A DNA stretch of 64,000 nt from Spirochaetota bacterium (GTDB taxonomy: Bacteria > Spirochaetota > Brevinematia > DTOW01). Under the pieces are notes generated by a model. The model was not told the origin of the DNA. It saw only the letters and a list, made by a program, of their open reading frames with translations, and did not search any database. The stretch's first letter is position 1, and each line of letters begins with the position of its first letter. This document shows, piece after piece, positions 1 through 7,912 of the stretch. A program made the translations under genes and the position numbers. The DNA lies in assembly GCA_025061835.1 (NCBI GenBank), contig JANXAC010000005.1, forward strand, positions 47,387 to 111,386. Direction: 5' to 3'.

Positions 1-709
1 TCTTACACTTTTCAAGTATTTCTTGATAGTAATCTTGTCCTGTTATCCATATCACTTTGTATTCTTTTGTAAGTTCATGGATGTTTTCGGATATGATCTT
101 ATTAACATTTTTGGCACCTTGACTTCCGAGTATAATACCTATTACTTTATCGTCTGAAGAAAAACCAAAAGTGTTTTTAGCGTAATCTTTTAGTTGTATA
201 TCTCTTTCACCATACCTAATCGGATTGCCAATCCTCTCAAAATTGTTTGGATAGTTCTTTTTATCAACGAGTGGAAAAGTAAGTATAACTTTTTTAGCGA
301 AAAGAGATATAATTTTGTTTGTCAGTCCCATCACAGCATTTTGTTCTAAAAGGATAATAGGTTTTCGTAGGATTAATCCTGCGAGACCAACAGGACCAGA
401 AACATATCCTCCTGTAAGCACAATCCTGTCAGGTTTGAAGTTCAGAATTATCTTGAGTGATTTGAAGAAGGATAAAATAGCATCCTTTATAACGACTAGG
501 TTCTTAAGTAAGTTTCTAGTGAAGCCACTTGATATAGGAATAACCTCTAATTCATTTGAAGGAATGTTATCTTTGATTAGTGGAAACTTTAGAGCGTGGG
601 GGTTAGTTATGAAAAGAATATCGTGCTTTGCTTCTTTTAGCCTATTGTATATTGATAGGCCAGGAGATATGTGCCCCCCTGTCCCACCAGAAACTATCAG
701 TATTCTCAT
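1..709 (-). CDS. murG: MurG, lipid II-forming GlcNAc transferase (3' part outside window)
   Basis: UDP-GlcNAc:undecaprenyl-pyrophosphoryl-MurNAc-pentapeptide transferase, which makes lipid II on the inner face of the cytoplasmic membrane. Translating the minus strand from the ATG at 709 gives about 236 residues opening MRILIVSGGTGGHISPGL, so the glycine-rich GGTGGH loop of MurG sits at residues 8-13. A GGYVSGP segment and an EQNAVMGLTNK segment follow, both typical of the family. The frame is open to position 1, so the C-terminal UDP-GlcNAc-binding half is outside the window. The start overlaps the stop of the upstream coiled-coil gene by ATGA, indicating translational coupling. Confidence 0.93.
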   Translation of the reverse strand, partial: MRILIVSGGTGGHISPGLSIYNRLKEAKHDILFITNPHALKFPLIKDNIPSNELEVIPISSGFTRNLLKNLVVIKDAILSFFKSLKIILNFKPDRIVLTGGYVSGPVGLAGLILRKPIILLEQNAVMGLTNKIISLFAKKVILTFPLVDKKNYPNNFERIGNPIRYGERDIQLKDYAKNTFGFSSDDKVIGIILGSQGAKNVNKIISENIHELTKEYKVIWITGQDYYQEILEKCK

Positions 710-945
710 TTATTCTCTAGTAGTCTGTCTAATTTTGAATTAATATCCATTATGACCTTCTCTATATTATTTACTTTGGCGTTTAGGTAATGAAAGCCCT
801 CTAACACACCTTCCTTCACCTTAAGTAGTTCGTGTTCTGATGTAACAACGATGTCTTTAAGTTTTTGAATTTGAGTTTCAAGAATCTGTGTCTCATTTAT
901 CACGTTCCTTATTCTATCCATTATTTCAGAAATAATGGGATCCAT
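706..945 (-). CDS. Small coiled-coil protein upstream of murG
   Basis: A 79-residue acidic protein with no recognised family. It is almost entirely predicted coiled coil: heptad-like I/L/V spacing runs from about residue 5 to the end, with no signal peptide or membrane segment. A strong AAGGAGG lies 7-8 nt before the ATG. Its stop overlaps the murG start by 4 nt (ATGA), so the two are translated together. Size and position make a structural or division-associated partner possible, in the way ZapB-like or FtsB-like coiled coils sit near mur genes, but that is inference from context only. Confidence 0.7.
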   Translation of the reverse strand: MDPIISEIMDRIRNVINETQILETQIQKLKDIVVTSEHELLKVKEGVLEGFHYLNAKVNNIEKVIMDINSKLDRLLENK

Positions 946-964
946 AAAACCTCCTTATGAGGAT

Positions 965-994
965 ATTATGTAAGGTTTGAATTTTTTTATTCAA
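965..994 (-). promoter_or_regulatory. Candidate promoter for coiled-coil gene and murG
   Basis: Reading the minus strand, a -35-like TTGAAT (994-989) is followed after 18 nt by a -10-like CATAAT (970-965), then a leader with AAGGAGG. The -35 region is also one arm of a dyad, TTGAAT-A6-ATTCAA. Confidence 0.45.
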
Positions 995-1023
995 GTATCA
1001 AAGATTTTTGGGTTCTGTGGAAT

Positions 1024-1052
1024 TTGTTTTCTATGTTTATGGGAGTTATAAT
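1024..1052 (+). promoter_or_regulatory. Candidate promoter of the TPR gene, near-leaderless
   Basis: TTGTTT (1024-1029), a 17-nt spacer, then a perfect TATAAT (1047-1052). The ATG of the downstream gene is only 11 nt after the -10 box and has no usable Shine-Dalgarno, so the transcript would have a leader of about 4 nt. Confidence 0.55.
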
Positions 1053-1063
1053 ATTATTATCTT

Positions 1064-2812
1064 ATGGATACACGAGTATTCATTGTGTCAACGGTTTTTG
1101 TTATTCTTTTTTTGTTTGATTCTTCTTGGGCTAGTGATTTTCAGTCCGTTTATATTCAGTCAATGAAGTTACACAGCGAAGGAGATTTTCTAAAGGCGTT
1201 TAACATTTTGGATAACACTATAAGTAAGTATAGCAATACTCCGGCATACTTTTATGTCAAGTCTTTGTTGTATCTCAAGGATTCATATCTCAGTGGTGAG
1301 GTTAGTGTTAAGTTTATCTCAAACACACTCTTGAGATATTCAAGATTGATATATACAAGAAACATTTTTGATGAGAAAGTTTTTGAGTCTTTTGTTGATA
1401 TTTCTGATGAGTTTGGTTTTGAAGATATAACATACCAATCACTGAAAAATTTACTATTTACAAATCCTTCAAACAGGGCTGGTATATATTTTCTTGTCAG
1501 AAACCTGTTTTCAAAAGGCAAATATGAATATATACCAAGGATATCAAAAAAATATCTGGATTTAGTTGAAATTCCTGAGATGTCATACTACGCGCTACTC
1601 TCAAAGATATATACATACGAATACAGTGATTTTGATGTCATCTTACAGGATATCGTGTATAACTACGATTCGGATGAAGTGAGATTTATAGTTGCAAACA
1701 CCTACTATCATACTATGGATTTTGACAAGGCTTGGGAGTTCCTTGATACTGAAAATAGGATCATAGACCAAGAACTCCAACTCAAACTTATGATACTAAG
1801 GAATGAGAGTAAGAATAAAATAAACCAGTTTGTCAAGATACATAGTAAGAGTATGTCCAAAGACTTGATAGCACTTGCAAAGGCGTTTACTGAAGATGGT
1901 GAAATGCTTCAGAAGATTGTAGAAAGAAAAATAACTTCTAAAGAACCAACTTACATTGAACCTATATACTTATACCTAGGCATGAAGTTTTTTAAAAACC
2001 CAGAGATCTACAATAAATCTGTTGAGAAACTAGCGATAAACTTCTTCTCAAAGAAGTTATATCAAAAGGTAATACAACTACTATCGGGTAAGAAGGGGTT
2101 GTCAAAAGAATCAAAGTACATTCTGGCTTTAAGCCATATTGAGGTTGGAGAGTATAGAAAGGCACTACCTCTTCTTGAGGAGTTGAAGAATTATTTTTTA
2201 GAGGCTGAGGTTAAGACAGCGTCAGTTTATGTAGAAATTGGGGAGTTTAATAGAGCTCTGCGTGAAGCAAAGTCAATAAAGCAGAAGGTCATTTCAAGAG
2301 GGAGTGACCTAAATAAAATGGTTCTCTCACATGTTTTTTTAGAGATAGGGGATGTATCTAGTTCAGAAGAGGTCTATAACTCAATTGAGGATAAGTCTTC
2401 GTTTTATGCTAAGTTTCTGTATGCTACAATCTTGTTCTACAAGAAGGAATATGCTCTATCAGAAAAGGTAATACAGAGGCTGTATGATGAGGATAAGTAT
2501 AATCCAGATTTAATAAATTCACTTGCGTTTGTATGGGCTGTTCAGAATAAGAACTTAAAGGAGGCTTTAATACTTTCAAAGTATTCTACTGTATTTGATG
2601 ATAACTACTATTACTTTGACACCCTAGCATACATATACTTAAAACTCGGTGAGATTAACTTAGCAAGGGAGAGTATAGAGAAGGCTATAATGCTTATGGA
2701 GAGGAATAATAGATTTTCAAAGGATATTTATATCCGTGCTTACGGTATTTACAAGCAACTTGGAGAGTATGACAAAAGCAGACTGATGCTCTCAAAGGCG
2801 AATAGGGAGTAG
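1064..2812 (+). CDS. Exported TPR-repeat protein
   Basis: A 582-residue protein with an N-terminal hydrophobic signal peptide ending near SSWA (about residue 23). After it the sequence is a long series of alpha-helical pairs. TPR-like signatures are clearest in the C-terminal third, for example ALSHIEVGEYRKALPLLEEL, VYVEIGEFNRALREA and AYIYLKLGEINLARESI. It probably works in the periplasm or at the outer membrane as a protein-protein scaffold, but no partner is identifiable. The start is fixed by the signal peptide and the promoter just upstream. The next gene follows after 4 nt, so the two form an operon. Confidence 0.8.
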   Translation: MDTRVFIVSTVFVILFLFDSSWASDFQSVYIQSMKLHSEGDFLKAFNILDNTISKYSNTPAYFYVKSLLYLKDSYLSGEVSVKFISNTLLRYSRLIYTRNIFDEKVFESFVDISDEFGFEDITYQSLKNLLFTNPSNRAGIYFLVRNLFSKGKYEYIPRISKKYLDLVEIPEMSYYALLSKIYTYEYSDFDVILQDIVYNYDSDEVRFIVANTYYHTMDFDKAWEFLDTENRIIDQELQLKLMILRNESKNKINQFVKIHSKSMSKDLIALAKAFTEDGEMLQKIVERKITSKEPTYIEPIYLYLGMKFFKNPEIYNKSVEKLAINFFSKKLYQKVIQLLSGKKGLSKESKYILALSHIEVGEYRKALPLLEELKNYFLEAEVKTASVYVEIGEFNRALREAKSIKQKVISRGSDLNKMVLSHVFLEIGDVSSSEEVYNSIEDKSSFYAKFLYATILFYKKEYALSEKVIQRLYDEDKYNPDLINSLAFVWAVQNKNLKEALILSKYSTVFDDNYYYFDTLAYIYLKLGEINLARESIEKAIMLMERNNRFSKDIYIRAYGIYKQLGEYDKSRLMLSKANRE

Positions 2813-2816
2813 AGTT

Positions 2817-3290
2817 ATGACTACTGAGATTATTTTAACATTTGTAGTATATGGTGTTTTAACATTTCTGTTTGGTGTTGTGTTAGGATACTTTATCGCA
2901 AGGATTGTTTTCAACAGAGAGTTAGACAAGATTATTAGGGAGGAGAGGAAAAGTGCTTTGAGTTCATCTAGGTCTGTCTTAAAGGGTAAAATTACAGAAC
3001 AACTACTACCTCTTATGCCTTTTTTCAACTACAACTTATCTGACGCTAGGTTTATAGGTTCTCCGATAGACTATATCGTGTTTGATGGATATAGTGATCT
3101 TAATGTTGTCCAGGATGAGATAAAAGAGATAGTATTTATAGAAGTTAAATCAGGAAATTCACCTTTATCCGTCACTGAAAGTGCTATCAAGAGAGCTGTT
3201 GATGAGAAGAGAGTTAGGTTTGAAGTATTACATATTAACAAGCTACAAAAAGATAAAGTTTCAAAACTGGATGACTCCAAAATACTCTAG
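2817..3290 (+). CDS. Membrane-anchored Holliday-junction-resolvase-like endonuclease
   Basis: A 157-residue protein of the Holliday-junction-resolvase-related endonuclease type (PD-(D/E)XK superfamily). Residues 4-28 form a transmembrane segment with a GVVLGYF core. The nuclease core is visible as GSPIDYIVFDG (Asp) followed by EIVFIEVKSG (the E-x-K element). The usual family layout, one N-terminal membrane helix and a charged linker before the nuclease, is present. The biological substrate of this family is unsettled. The start has a GGGAG 7-10 nt upstream and follows the TPR gene by 4 nt. Its last 30 nt overlap, tail to tail, the end of the Gdt1-type gene on the other strand. Confidence 0.78.
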   Translation: MTTEIILTFVVYGVLTFLFGVVLGYFIARIVFNRELDKIIREERKSALSSSRSVLKGKITEQLLPLMPFFNYNLSDARFIGSPIDYIVFDGYSDLNVVQDEIKEIVFIEVKSGNSPLSVTESAIKRAVDEKRVRFEVLHINKLQKDKVSKLDDSKIL

Positions 3291-3830
3291 AATTGTTAAG
3301 ATTCCTACTGTTATCAATATACCTCCAGTAACATATTTTAATAGGTTATTGCCTATTAGGTTTGCTAACTTATCTGTGAAGAATATTACTGCTAGATTTG
3401 GCACTAGTAATCCTAAAGTTCCTCCAATCCATACCATAAGGGGTTCTCTTGAGTTTATGGTTATAGATAGTGCAGTAAGTTGAGATCTATCAAACATCTC
3501 AGAGGTGAAAAGTATTAAAAATACCTTAAGAAATTCGGGGATTCTTTTTACGTACTCTTTTTCTGTTTTTTTCTGCTTTTCAAAAACTACAAATAGTCCT
3601 ACAACTAGAAATACAAGCCCACTCGTGAGGACTAGAGAGCCTCTAGGAACTACTCTATTAAGCCATTCACCGACCAGGGTAGGTATAAGCATAATGATAA
3701 TTGATGACAGGAGCACTCCTACTACAAGACTTATCTTTCTAAATTTGGGAGTCATGCCTAGAGTTAGGAACATTGTTTTGTCAGATATTTCAACTATGGT
3801 TATAAGTAGAAAAGAAGTTAATATAGGCAC
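3261..3830 (-). CDS. TMEM165/Gdt1 family (UPF0016) cation exporter
   Basis: A 189-residue membrane protein of the Gdt1/TMEM165/MneA family, which exports Mn2+ or Ca2+ across membranes. The two family signature motifs (E-x-G-D-K/R-T/S) appear as EISDKT near residue 14 and EMFDRS near residue 113, each starting a half of three transmembrane segments in inverted-repeat arrangement. In both, the usual Gly is replaced (by Ser and Phe). The start is GTG at 3830, with AAGGAGG 6 nt upstream. The 3' end overlaps the nuclease gene on the plus strand by 30 nt. Manganese efflux is the most likely role, inferred from bacterial homologues. Confidence 0.82.
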   Translation of the reverse strand: MPILTSFLLITIVEISDKTMFLTLGMTPKFRKISLVVGVLLSSIIIMLIPTLVGEWLNRVVPRGSLVLTSGLVFLVVGLFVVFEKQKKTEKEYVKRIPEFLKVFLILFTSEMFDRSQLTALSITINSREPLMVWIGGTLGLLVPNLAVIFFTDKLANLIGNNLLKYVTGGILITVGILTILEYFGVIQF

Positions 3831-3997
3831 TACTTACCTCCTTTGACTAGGAGCATATTTCTGGATAAACAGACTAAATCATCTTTGATTTTGTGATTTC
3901 TTTACAAGTTTCTGTGAGTTTTGTAGGAAGTTGAAGTTTTATATATCATTTTTAAGTTACTAGTTCTTGCCTAGTGATGATATAAAATACTCTAGAA

Positions 3998-4453
3998 CTA
4001 CAAATACTTACTTTTTACTCTCTTCATTTCTAGTTCAATATCTTTCTTTTTCAGGTCTTCTCTCTTGTCGTATTCTTTCTTACCTTTGCAGACCCCTATC
4101 TCAACTTTACACCATTTATTGTTTTTTATATAGACTTTCAAAGGTATTAGAGCGAATCCTTTTCTTGCGACTTGACCTGCGATCCTATCAATCTCCTTTC
4201 GGTGAAGTAGAAGTTTGCGTTTTCTATCTGGATCAGGGCGGAAGACACTTGATGCAAAATAGGGGGATATGTGTATGTTATGAGCAAAAATTTCTCCATT
4301 CTCAACAAGACAGAAACTATCATCAATATTAACTCTGTGTTCTCTAACAGACTTCATTTCACTTCCTACTAGGACTATACCTGCTTCATAAGTGTCAAAT
4401 ATTTGGTAATTCTTCCTTGCCTTTCTGTTAGTTGATACAATTTCTATTGACAT
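3998..4453 (-). CDS. smpB: SsrA-binding protein SmpB
   Basis: SmpB, 151 residues, binds tmRNA and mimics the tRNA anticodon arm so that stalled ribosomes can be rescued by trans-translation. Typical features are the N-terminal NRKARKNYQIFDTYEAGIVL, the GSEMKSVREH strand, and the basic C-terminal tail ending in a KKEYDKRED-type segment that becomes helical in the decoding channel. Length is normal for the family. No strong Shine-Dalgarno is visible upstream. The gene stands alone, and no tmRNA gene was found in the window. Confidence 0.95.
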   Translation of the reverse strand: MSIEIVSTNRKARKNYQIFDTYEAGIVLVGSEMKSVREHRVNIDDSFCLVENGEIFAHNIHISPYFASSVFRPDPDRKRKLLLHRKEIDRIAGQVARKGFALIPLKVYIKNNKWCKVEIGVCKGKKEYDKREDLKKKDIELEMKRVKSKYL

Positions 4454-4553
4454 TTTTATACAACCTGGAGTTATGATTTTATGATAAATGTAGTAAAGTA
4501 TGGTTTTCCAATAACTTGTAGTGTTTCAATTTTTGTATTGGGAGTGTTTGTAT

Positions 4554-4559
4554 TATAAT
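4554..4559 (+). promoter_or_regulatory. -10 box upstream of queF
   Basis: A perfect TATAAT lies 30 nt before the queF GTG, with AGGAGGA between them. The -35 region is poor (TTTTGT at 17 nt spacing). I saw no preQ1 riboswitch-like sequence in this short leader. Confidence 0.4.
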
Positions 4560-4588
4560 TATTATCAACATTTAGGAGGAGTTTAAAG

Positions 4589-4993
4589 GTGAGTAGGGGT
4601 AATGATAAATACAAGAGTAGAAGATTTGATATATATGGGACTGATAAAATAGATTCTAATGTGCTGGAGACATTTGATTACGAGTATGTAGGAAAACCGA
4701 TAGAGATAGTTATAAGCACTAATGAGTTCACATCGGTGTGTCCTTGGAGTGGGCTACCAGATTTTGCAGAACTCACGATAAAGTATATACCTGACAAGAA
4801 GTGTATAGAACTAAAGTCTCTTAAGTATTACCTACACTCCTATCGTAATGTTGGGATATTTTATGAACATGTTGTGAATAGAATACTTGATGACCTTGTG
4901 AAAGCTTGTGAGCCTTTGAAGATGGAAGTAATAGCCAAATTTACGATAAGGGGTGGGTTACAGACTACCGTTAAGTCGGAGTATTCAAAATAG
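4589..4993 (+). CDS. queF: NADPH-dependent preQ0 reductase QueF
   Basis: Reduces 7-cyano-7-deazaguanine (preQ0) to preQ1 in the queuosine tRNA-modification pathway. It is the short unimodular form at 134 residues. The catalytic Cys51 lies in [11 protein letters not shown] and the catalytic Asp58 follows at the expected seven-residue distance in GLPDFAEL; the usual Gln before PD is Leu here. The start is a GTG with AGGAGGA 8 nt upstream. No queC, queD or queE is in the window. The gene is 9 nt ahead of a Gfo/Idh/MocA oxidoreductase and probably shares its transcript. Confidence 0.93.
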   Translation: MSRGNDKYKSRRFDIYGTDKIDSNVLETFDYEYVGKPIEIVISTNEFTSVCPWSGLPDFAELTIKYIPDKKCIELKSLKYYLHSYRNVGIFYEHVVNRILDDLVKACEPLKMEVIAKFTIRGGLQTTVKSEYSK

Positions 4994-5002
4994 AGGGTCA
5001 TT

Positions 5003-6022
5003 ATGAGTAAAGTGAATATTGCGGTTATAGGTGTTGGACATATGGGTAAATACCATGTGAATGCTCTCGCTGGAATGGATGATGTTAATTTAGTTGGAGT
5101 ATGCGATATAAACGAGAAGCAGGGGTATGAGGTTGCAAACAAGTATAAGACAAGGTATTTTAGAGACATAAGAGATTTATTTGGAAGGGTTGATGCAGTT
5201 GTTGTAGCGGTTCCAACATTTCTTCACTATTATGTTGCGTCAGAATTCATAAGGCGAGGAATACACACACTCGTTGAGAAGCCAATAACGAGAAGTATAA
5301 ACTATGCAAGGAAACTCATAGATTTGTCATACAAGCATAATGTTGTTCTTCAAGTAGGCCACATTGAGAGATACAATAGCGCTATACAGGAACTTAGAAA
5401 TATCGTTAATAAACCGTTTCTGATAGAGGCAAGAAGAATGGGTCCTAGAAATACAAGGATAAAAGACGTTGGCGTGGTGCTTGACCTTATGGTCCATGAC
5501 TTGGATGTAGTACTCAACTTGCTTGGTAAGAACAACTTGGATATTGTCTATATAGGTGCATCTGGAATAAAGGTTTATTCAGACTATGAAGATATTGCCA
5601 GTGCTACAATTGTCTTTTCTGACGAGAGTATAGCCAACATAACGGCGAGTAGGGCTACCGAAAATAAGAAGAGAATACTACAAATATCTCAAGAAGGTGC
5701 CTTTATTGAGATTGATTACTCAACGCAGGATATAACTATATATCGTCAGTCAATGTCAGACTATATACTGAACAAAGATGAAGTTAAATATATACAGGAA
5801 GCATTCATAGAGAAGGTTTATGTGAGGAAAGAAGATGCTCTGAAAAGAGAGCTGAGACACTTCATAGGCTGTATAACTGGAAAGGAAAAACCGATGTTTA
5901 GTAGTGAATTGGATTTAAAAACTCATATCGTAGCGAAAAAGATTATGGATATAATATACTCACAGTGGAAGAATAACTTCTCAAAGTATCCACATTATGG
6001 AACTGTACAGGTTAATATCTAG
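5003..6022 (+). CDS. Gfo/Idh/MocA family NAD(P)-dependent sugar dehydrogenase
   Basis: A 339-residue oxidoreductase with the N-terminal Rossmann fold (VIGVGHMGKYH at about 8-18), the EKPI motif that positions the catalytic lysine (near residue 92) and a GHIERYN segment near residue 118. The C-terminal alpha/beta domain follows. Family members oxidise sugars or nucleotide sugars; the GHIERYN type often acts on UDP-GlcNAc or similar amino-sugar nucleotides for envelope synthesis, so that is a plausible but unproven substrate. GAGGG lies 5 nt before the ATG. The tsaE gene begins inside its last 26 nt. Confidence 0.85.
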   Translation: MSKVNIAVIGVGHMGKYHVNALAGMDDVNLVGVCDINEKQGYEVANKYKTRYFRDIRDLFGRVDAVVVAVPTFLHYYVASEFIRRGIHTLVEKPITRSINYARKLIDLSYKHNVVLQVGHIERYNSAIQELRNIVNKPFLIEARRMGPRNTRIKDVGVVLDLMVHDLDVVLNLLGKNNLDIVYIGASGIKVYSDYEDIASATIVFSDESIANITASRATENKKRILQISQEGAFIEIDYSTQDITIYRQSMSDYILNKDEVKYIQEAFIEKVYVRKEDALKRELRHFIGCITGKEKPMFSSELDLKTHIVAKKIMDIIYSQWKNNFSKYPHYGTVQVNI

Positions 6023-6434
6023 GTCTAGTGAAGAGACAAAGAAGATAGCAAGTGAGTTTGCTAGAGGTGTGAAAGTTGGAGATATTATTATACTTTGCGG
6101 TGATTTGGGTAGTGGTAAGACAACATTTTCCAAGGGATTCTGTTCTCACTTTAGTATAGATGAAGATATAGTTTCTAGTCCTTCTTTCACAATACTAAAT
6201 ATCTACGCTGGTGAAGTTTTGATATATCACCTAGATATGTATAGAATAGATAGTCTTGATGAAATTGACTATGCGACATTCCTTGAGTACCTACAAGATG
6301 AAGATGCAATAAAGTTAATTGAATGGAACAAATATAGGATTGATAAGGACTTTTCTTCTTTTAGAGTCTTTGTAGTTGAGATATCTTTAATTGATGACAA
6401 TCAGAGACAGATAAGGATTGTTAGAGTAAATTGA
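5997..6434 (+). CDS. tsaE: TsaE, t6A biosynthesis ATPase
   Basis: Subunit of the TsaB-TsaD-TsaE complex that makes N6-threonylcarbamoyladenosine at position 37 of ANN-decoding tRNAs. It has a Walker A loop GDLGSGKT at residues 35-42, the SPSFT segment near residue 62, and the YHLDMYR and EWNKY (Walker B-like) motifs characteristic of the family. At 145 residues it has the normal length. It overlaps the preceding dehydrogenase by 26 nt in another frame, implying coupled translation. TsaB and TsaD are not in the window. Confidence 0.94.
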   Translation: MELYRLISRSSEETKKIASEFARGVKVGDIIILCGDLGSGKTTFSKGFCSHFSIDEDIVSSPSFTILNIYAGEVLIYHLDMYRIDSLDEIDYATFLEYLQDEDAIKLIEWNKYRIDKDFSSFRVFVVEISLIDDNQRQIRIVRVN

Positions 6435-6514
6435 TGGAACATAAGTTTATGAAAACTAAACACTATATTGATAAATTCAGGTATTCATTTAAGAAAAGAA
6501 ATGGTAAGATATAA
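6434..6514 (+). CDS. Possible 26-codon basic peptide coupled to tsaE
   Basis: The ATG shares one base with the tsaE stop (TGATG), and the frame runs 26 codons to TAA. The peptide is strongly basic (Lys/Arg/His rich). It could be a translationally coupled small protein or chance. No family was recognised. Confidence 0.2.
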   Translation: MEHKFMKTKHYIDKFRYSFKKRNGKI

Positions 6515-6604
6515 ACACCAGATAATGATTAATAATTGTAGCAACCGTTTTAATACTTTCAAGTAAGTTATCAGGGGATAGAGGCGGAACAAATAGATGT
6601 TAAT

Positions 6605-6630
6605 ATAGGAGGTATTACACCTCCTATTTT
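6605..6630 (+). terminator. Hairpin terminator after tsaE
   Basis: A perfect 9-bp inverted repeat, ATAGGAGGT / ACCTCCTAT with a 5-nt loop, followed on the plus strand by a T-rich TTTTGATTATTTT. It probably ends the queF-tsaE transcript. It also lies just past the stop of the convergent CBM48 gene, but the minus strand has no good T-run. Confidence 0.55.
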
Positions 6631-6650
6631 GATTATTTTACAGATGACAA

Positions 6651-7229
6651 CTACTCTTTGAACTTTGAGAGGTCTAGAACGCTATTAAATCCATCAAATC
6701 CATCTCCTTGTTTATTAGGATTGAACGGATCTTCAATCCAAGTCATGTCTGTTTTTGTGTCAAAATCTTTATCAAGAGGGTTTTTGTGATAGACTACATA
6801 CTTGTATATAAAGTCGCCGAGCCTTACATCTTCTAGTCTTAGTTTCCACGTGTCAGCATCAACTTTTTTCATAAGGTTTTCTGCGGGGTTCCAACTGTTC
6901 ATCGTGCCACCTATTGCTAGTGAGTATATGGGTTTCTTTGCGAGATTTTCTTGTTTTTCTAGGTAAAGGTTAACTCTTGCTTCAGCAGATTTTTTCTTCA
7001 TTCCCTTGAGGTTGGGGTCTTGTGCTTCTTTCTTAACCTTTTCAACCATTTCATCAACATACTTCTTCAGTTCGCTAACCTTGATTGTAAATTCAAGGGT
7101 TCCTTTTCGCCCTTTCACCTCAATGAGTTTTACGCTCTTGCTGCCAGTGTCATACTCTTTAGCATTTACAATACTAAAGAGTGATAGCCCGAATACAAAC
7201 GCTACTGTCATTAATAGCAACTTCTTCAT
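6651..7229 (-). CDS. Secreted protein with CBM48/glycogen-binding-like domain
   Basis: A 192-residue exported protein. Residues 1-23 are a signal peptide ending VNA. Residues about 45-90 form a Lys/Glu-rich helical stretch. The C-terminal half resembles the E-set glycogen-binding (AMPK/CBM48) fold: IGGTMNSWNP, then a W-L-R strand, then FIYKYVV and a final DGFDGFNSVLDL. The same end (DGFGGYNSVAIL) occurs in the lipoprotein at 36363-36803, so the two are distant paralogues. The likely role is carbohydrate binding or an envelope scaffold. AAGGAGG precedes the ATG, and the gene has its own promoter. Confidence 0.72.
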   Translation of the reverse strand: MKKLLLMTVAFVFGLSLFSIVNAKEYDTGSKSVKLIEVKGRKGTLEFTIKVSELKKYVDEMVEKVKKEAQDPNLKGMKKKSAEARVNLYLEKQENLAKKPIYSLAIGGTMNSWNPAENLMKKVDADTWKLRLEDVRLGDFIYKYVVYHKNPLDKDFDTKTDMTWIEDPFNPNKQGDGFDGFNSVLDLSKFKE

Positions 7230-7256
7230 ATTCGCCTCCTTTAATACTCTTTGAAA

Positions 7257-7285
7257 ATTTTAAAAATAACTTCGTTCGCTTTCAA
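7257..7285 (-). promoter_or_regulatory. Promoter of the CBM48-like gene
   Basis: On the minus strand, TTGAAA (7285-7280), a 17-nt spacer, then TAAAAT (7262-7257). A good match to the recurrent promoter of this window, about 30 nt before the ATG. Confidence 0.6.
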
Positions 7286-7298
7286 TATTAAACGACTG

Positions 7299-7426
7299 AA
7301 GTTTGTAGTAGAGTTTGATAAAAATTGATGTGAAAGAACCTCTTATCACCTCGTGAAATAAAGGAAAAAAGAGGAATATATGACAAAACATGAGGACTAT
7401 AAATCACTTTATCAAAAACTTTCTAC
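7299..7426 (+). repeat. MITE-like dispersed repeat, copy 1
   Basis: About 128 nt that recurs at 41498-41618. Shared blocks include the left end AAGTTTGTAG, a core TAAAAATTGATGTGAAA, a GGAATATATGACAAA-like middle, and the right end TATAAATCACTTTATCAAAA. The two ends are imperfect inverted repeats (GTAGAGTTTGATAAA against GTAGAAAGTTTTTGATAAA read from the other side). The middle looks like a ribosome-binding site plus ATG, but the frames after it differ between copies, so it is not a conserved gene. This repeat fills most of the gap between the CBM48 gene and the cupin. Confidence 0.6.
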
Positions 7427-7520
7427 GAAGGTGAGGGGGGAATATTACTTGGGTAGGTATGAAAATGAGGTATTCAGAATACTCTTCAGCAAAAATATCA
7501 AACTTCAGTAATATTAAAAC

Positions 7521-7549
7521 TTGAAGTTGAGTTGATGGTGTTTTATGAT
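7521..7549 (+). promoter_or_regulatory. Promoter of the cupin gene
   Basis: TTGAAG, 17-nt spacer, TATGAT. The -10 box contains the first possible ATG of the frame (7545), which therefore cannot be the real start. Confidence 0.5.
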
Positions 7550-7568
7550 TTTGAGGGAGGAGGTTTTT

Positions 7569-7835
7569 ATGGAGAGAGTAAAGGTTTGGAAGCCTTCTGA
7601 GAGTGAGATTAAGGAAGCGAAGGAGTGGCCTGTGTGGCAGAAGGGAGAGAGTGAGTTTGACTGGTTTTACGACGAAGATGAGAGGTTTTATATGGTTGAA
7701 GGAGAGGTTGAGGTTGAGTTGGATGGTGGTGGTAAAGTGAAAATATCTGCTGGAGATATGGCTTGGTTTAAGTCTGGAACTGGTTGTAGATGGAAGATAC
7801 TAAAGAAGGTTAAGAAACATTATAGGATAGGGTAG
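7569..7835 (+). CDS. Cupin domain protein (DUF861/Cupin_3 family)
   Basis: An 88-residue single-cupin protein. The pattern GESEFDWFYDEDERFYMVEG followed by VEVELDGG and GDMAWFKSGTGCRWKI is that of the small DUF861/EutQ-like cupins, with the Trp-rich start and glycine turns of a beta-barrel. The biochemical function of this branch is unknown. The start at ATG 7569 is chosen because GGGAGGAGG lies 6 nt upstream, whereas the earlier ATG at 7545 falls inside the -10 box. It is a single-gene unit. Confidence 0.82.
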   Translation: MERVKVWKPSESEIKEAKEWPVWQKGESEFDWFYDEDERFYMVEGEVEVELDGGGKVKISAGDMAWFKSGTGCRWKILKKVKKHYRIG

Positions 7836-7912
7836 TCTTTTTACTTCTAGGTTTTATTTTGAGATTCTTAAGAGAAGGTTAGGTATTGTATTAGGATTAT
7901 TTCTTTATCACG

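Noticed and set aside
315..743. Open frame on the plus strand antisense to murG
   Set aside because: The minus strand encodes a clear MurG with the GGTGGH loop; the plus frame is a shadow.
1252..1521. Minus-strand frame inside the TPR gene
   Set aside because: It lies within a coherent 582-codon gene with signal peptide and TPR repeats, and has no RBS.
4453..4589. Possible preQ1 riboswitch before queF
   Set aside because: No conserved preQ1 aptamer sequence or hairpin was seen in this short leader.
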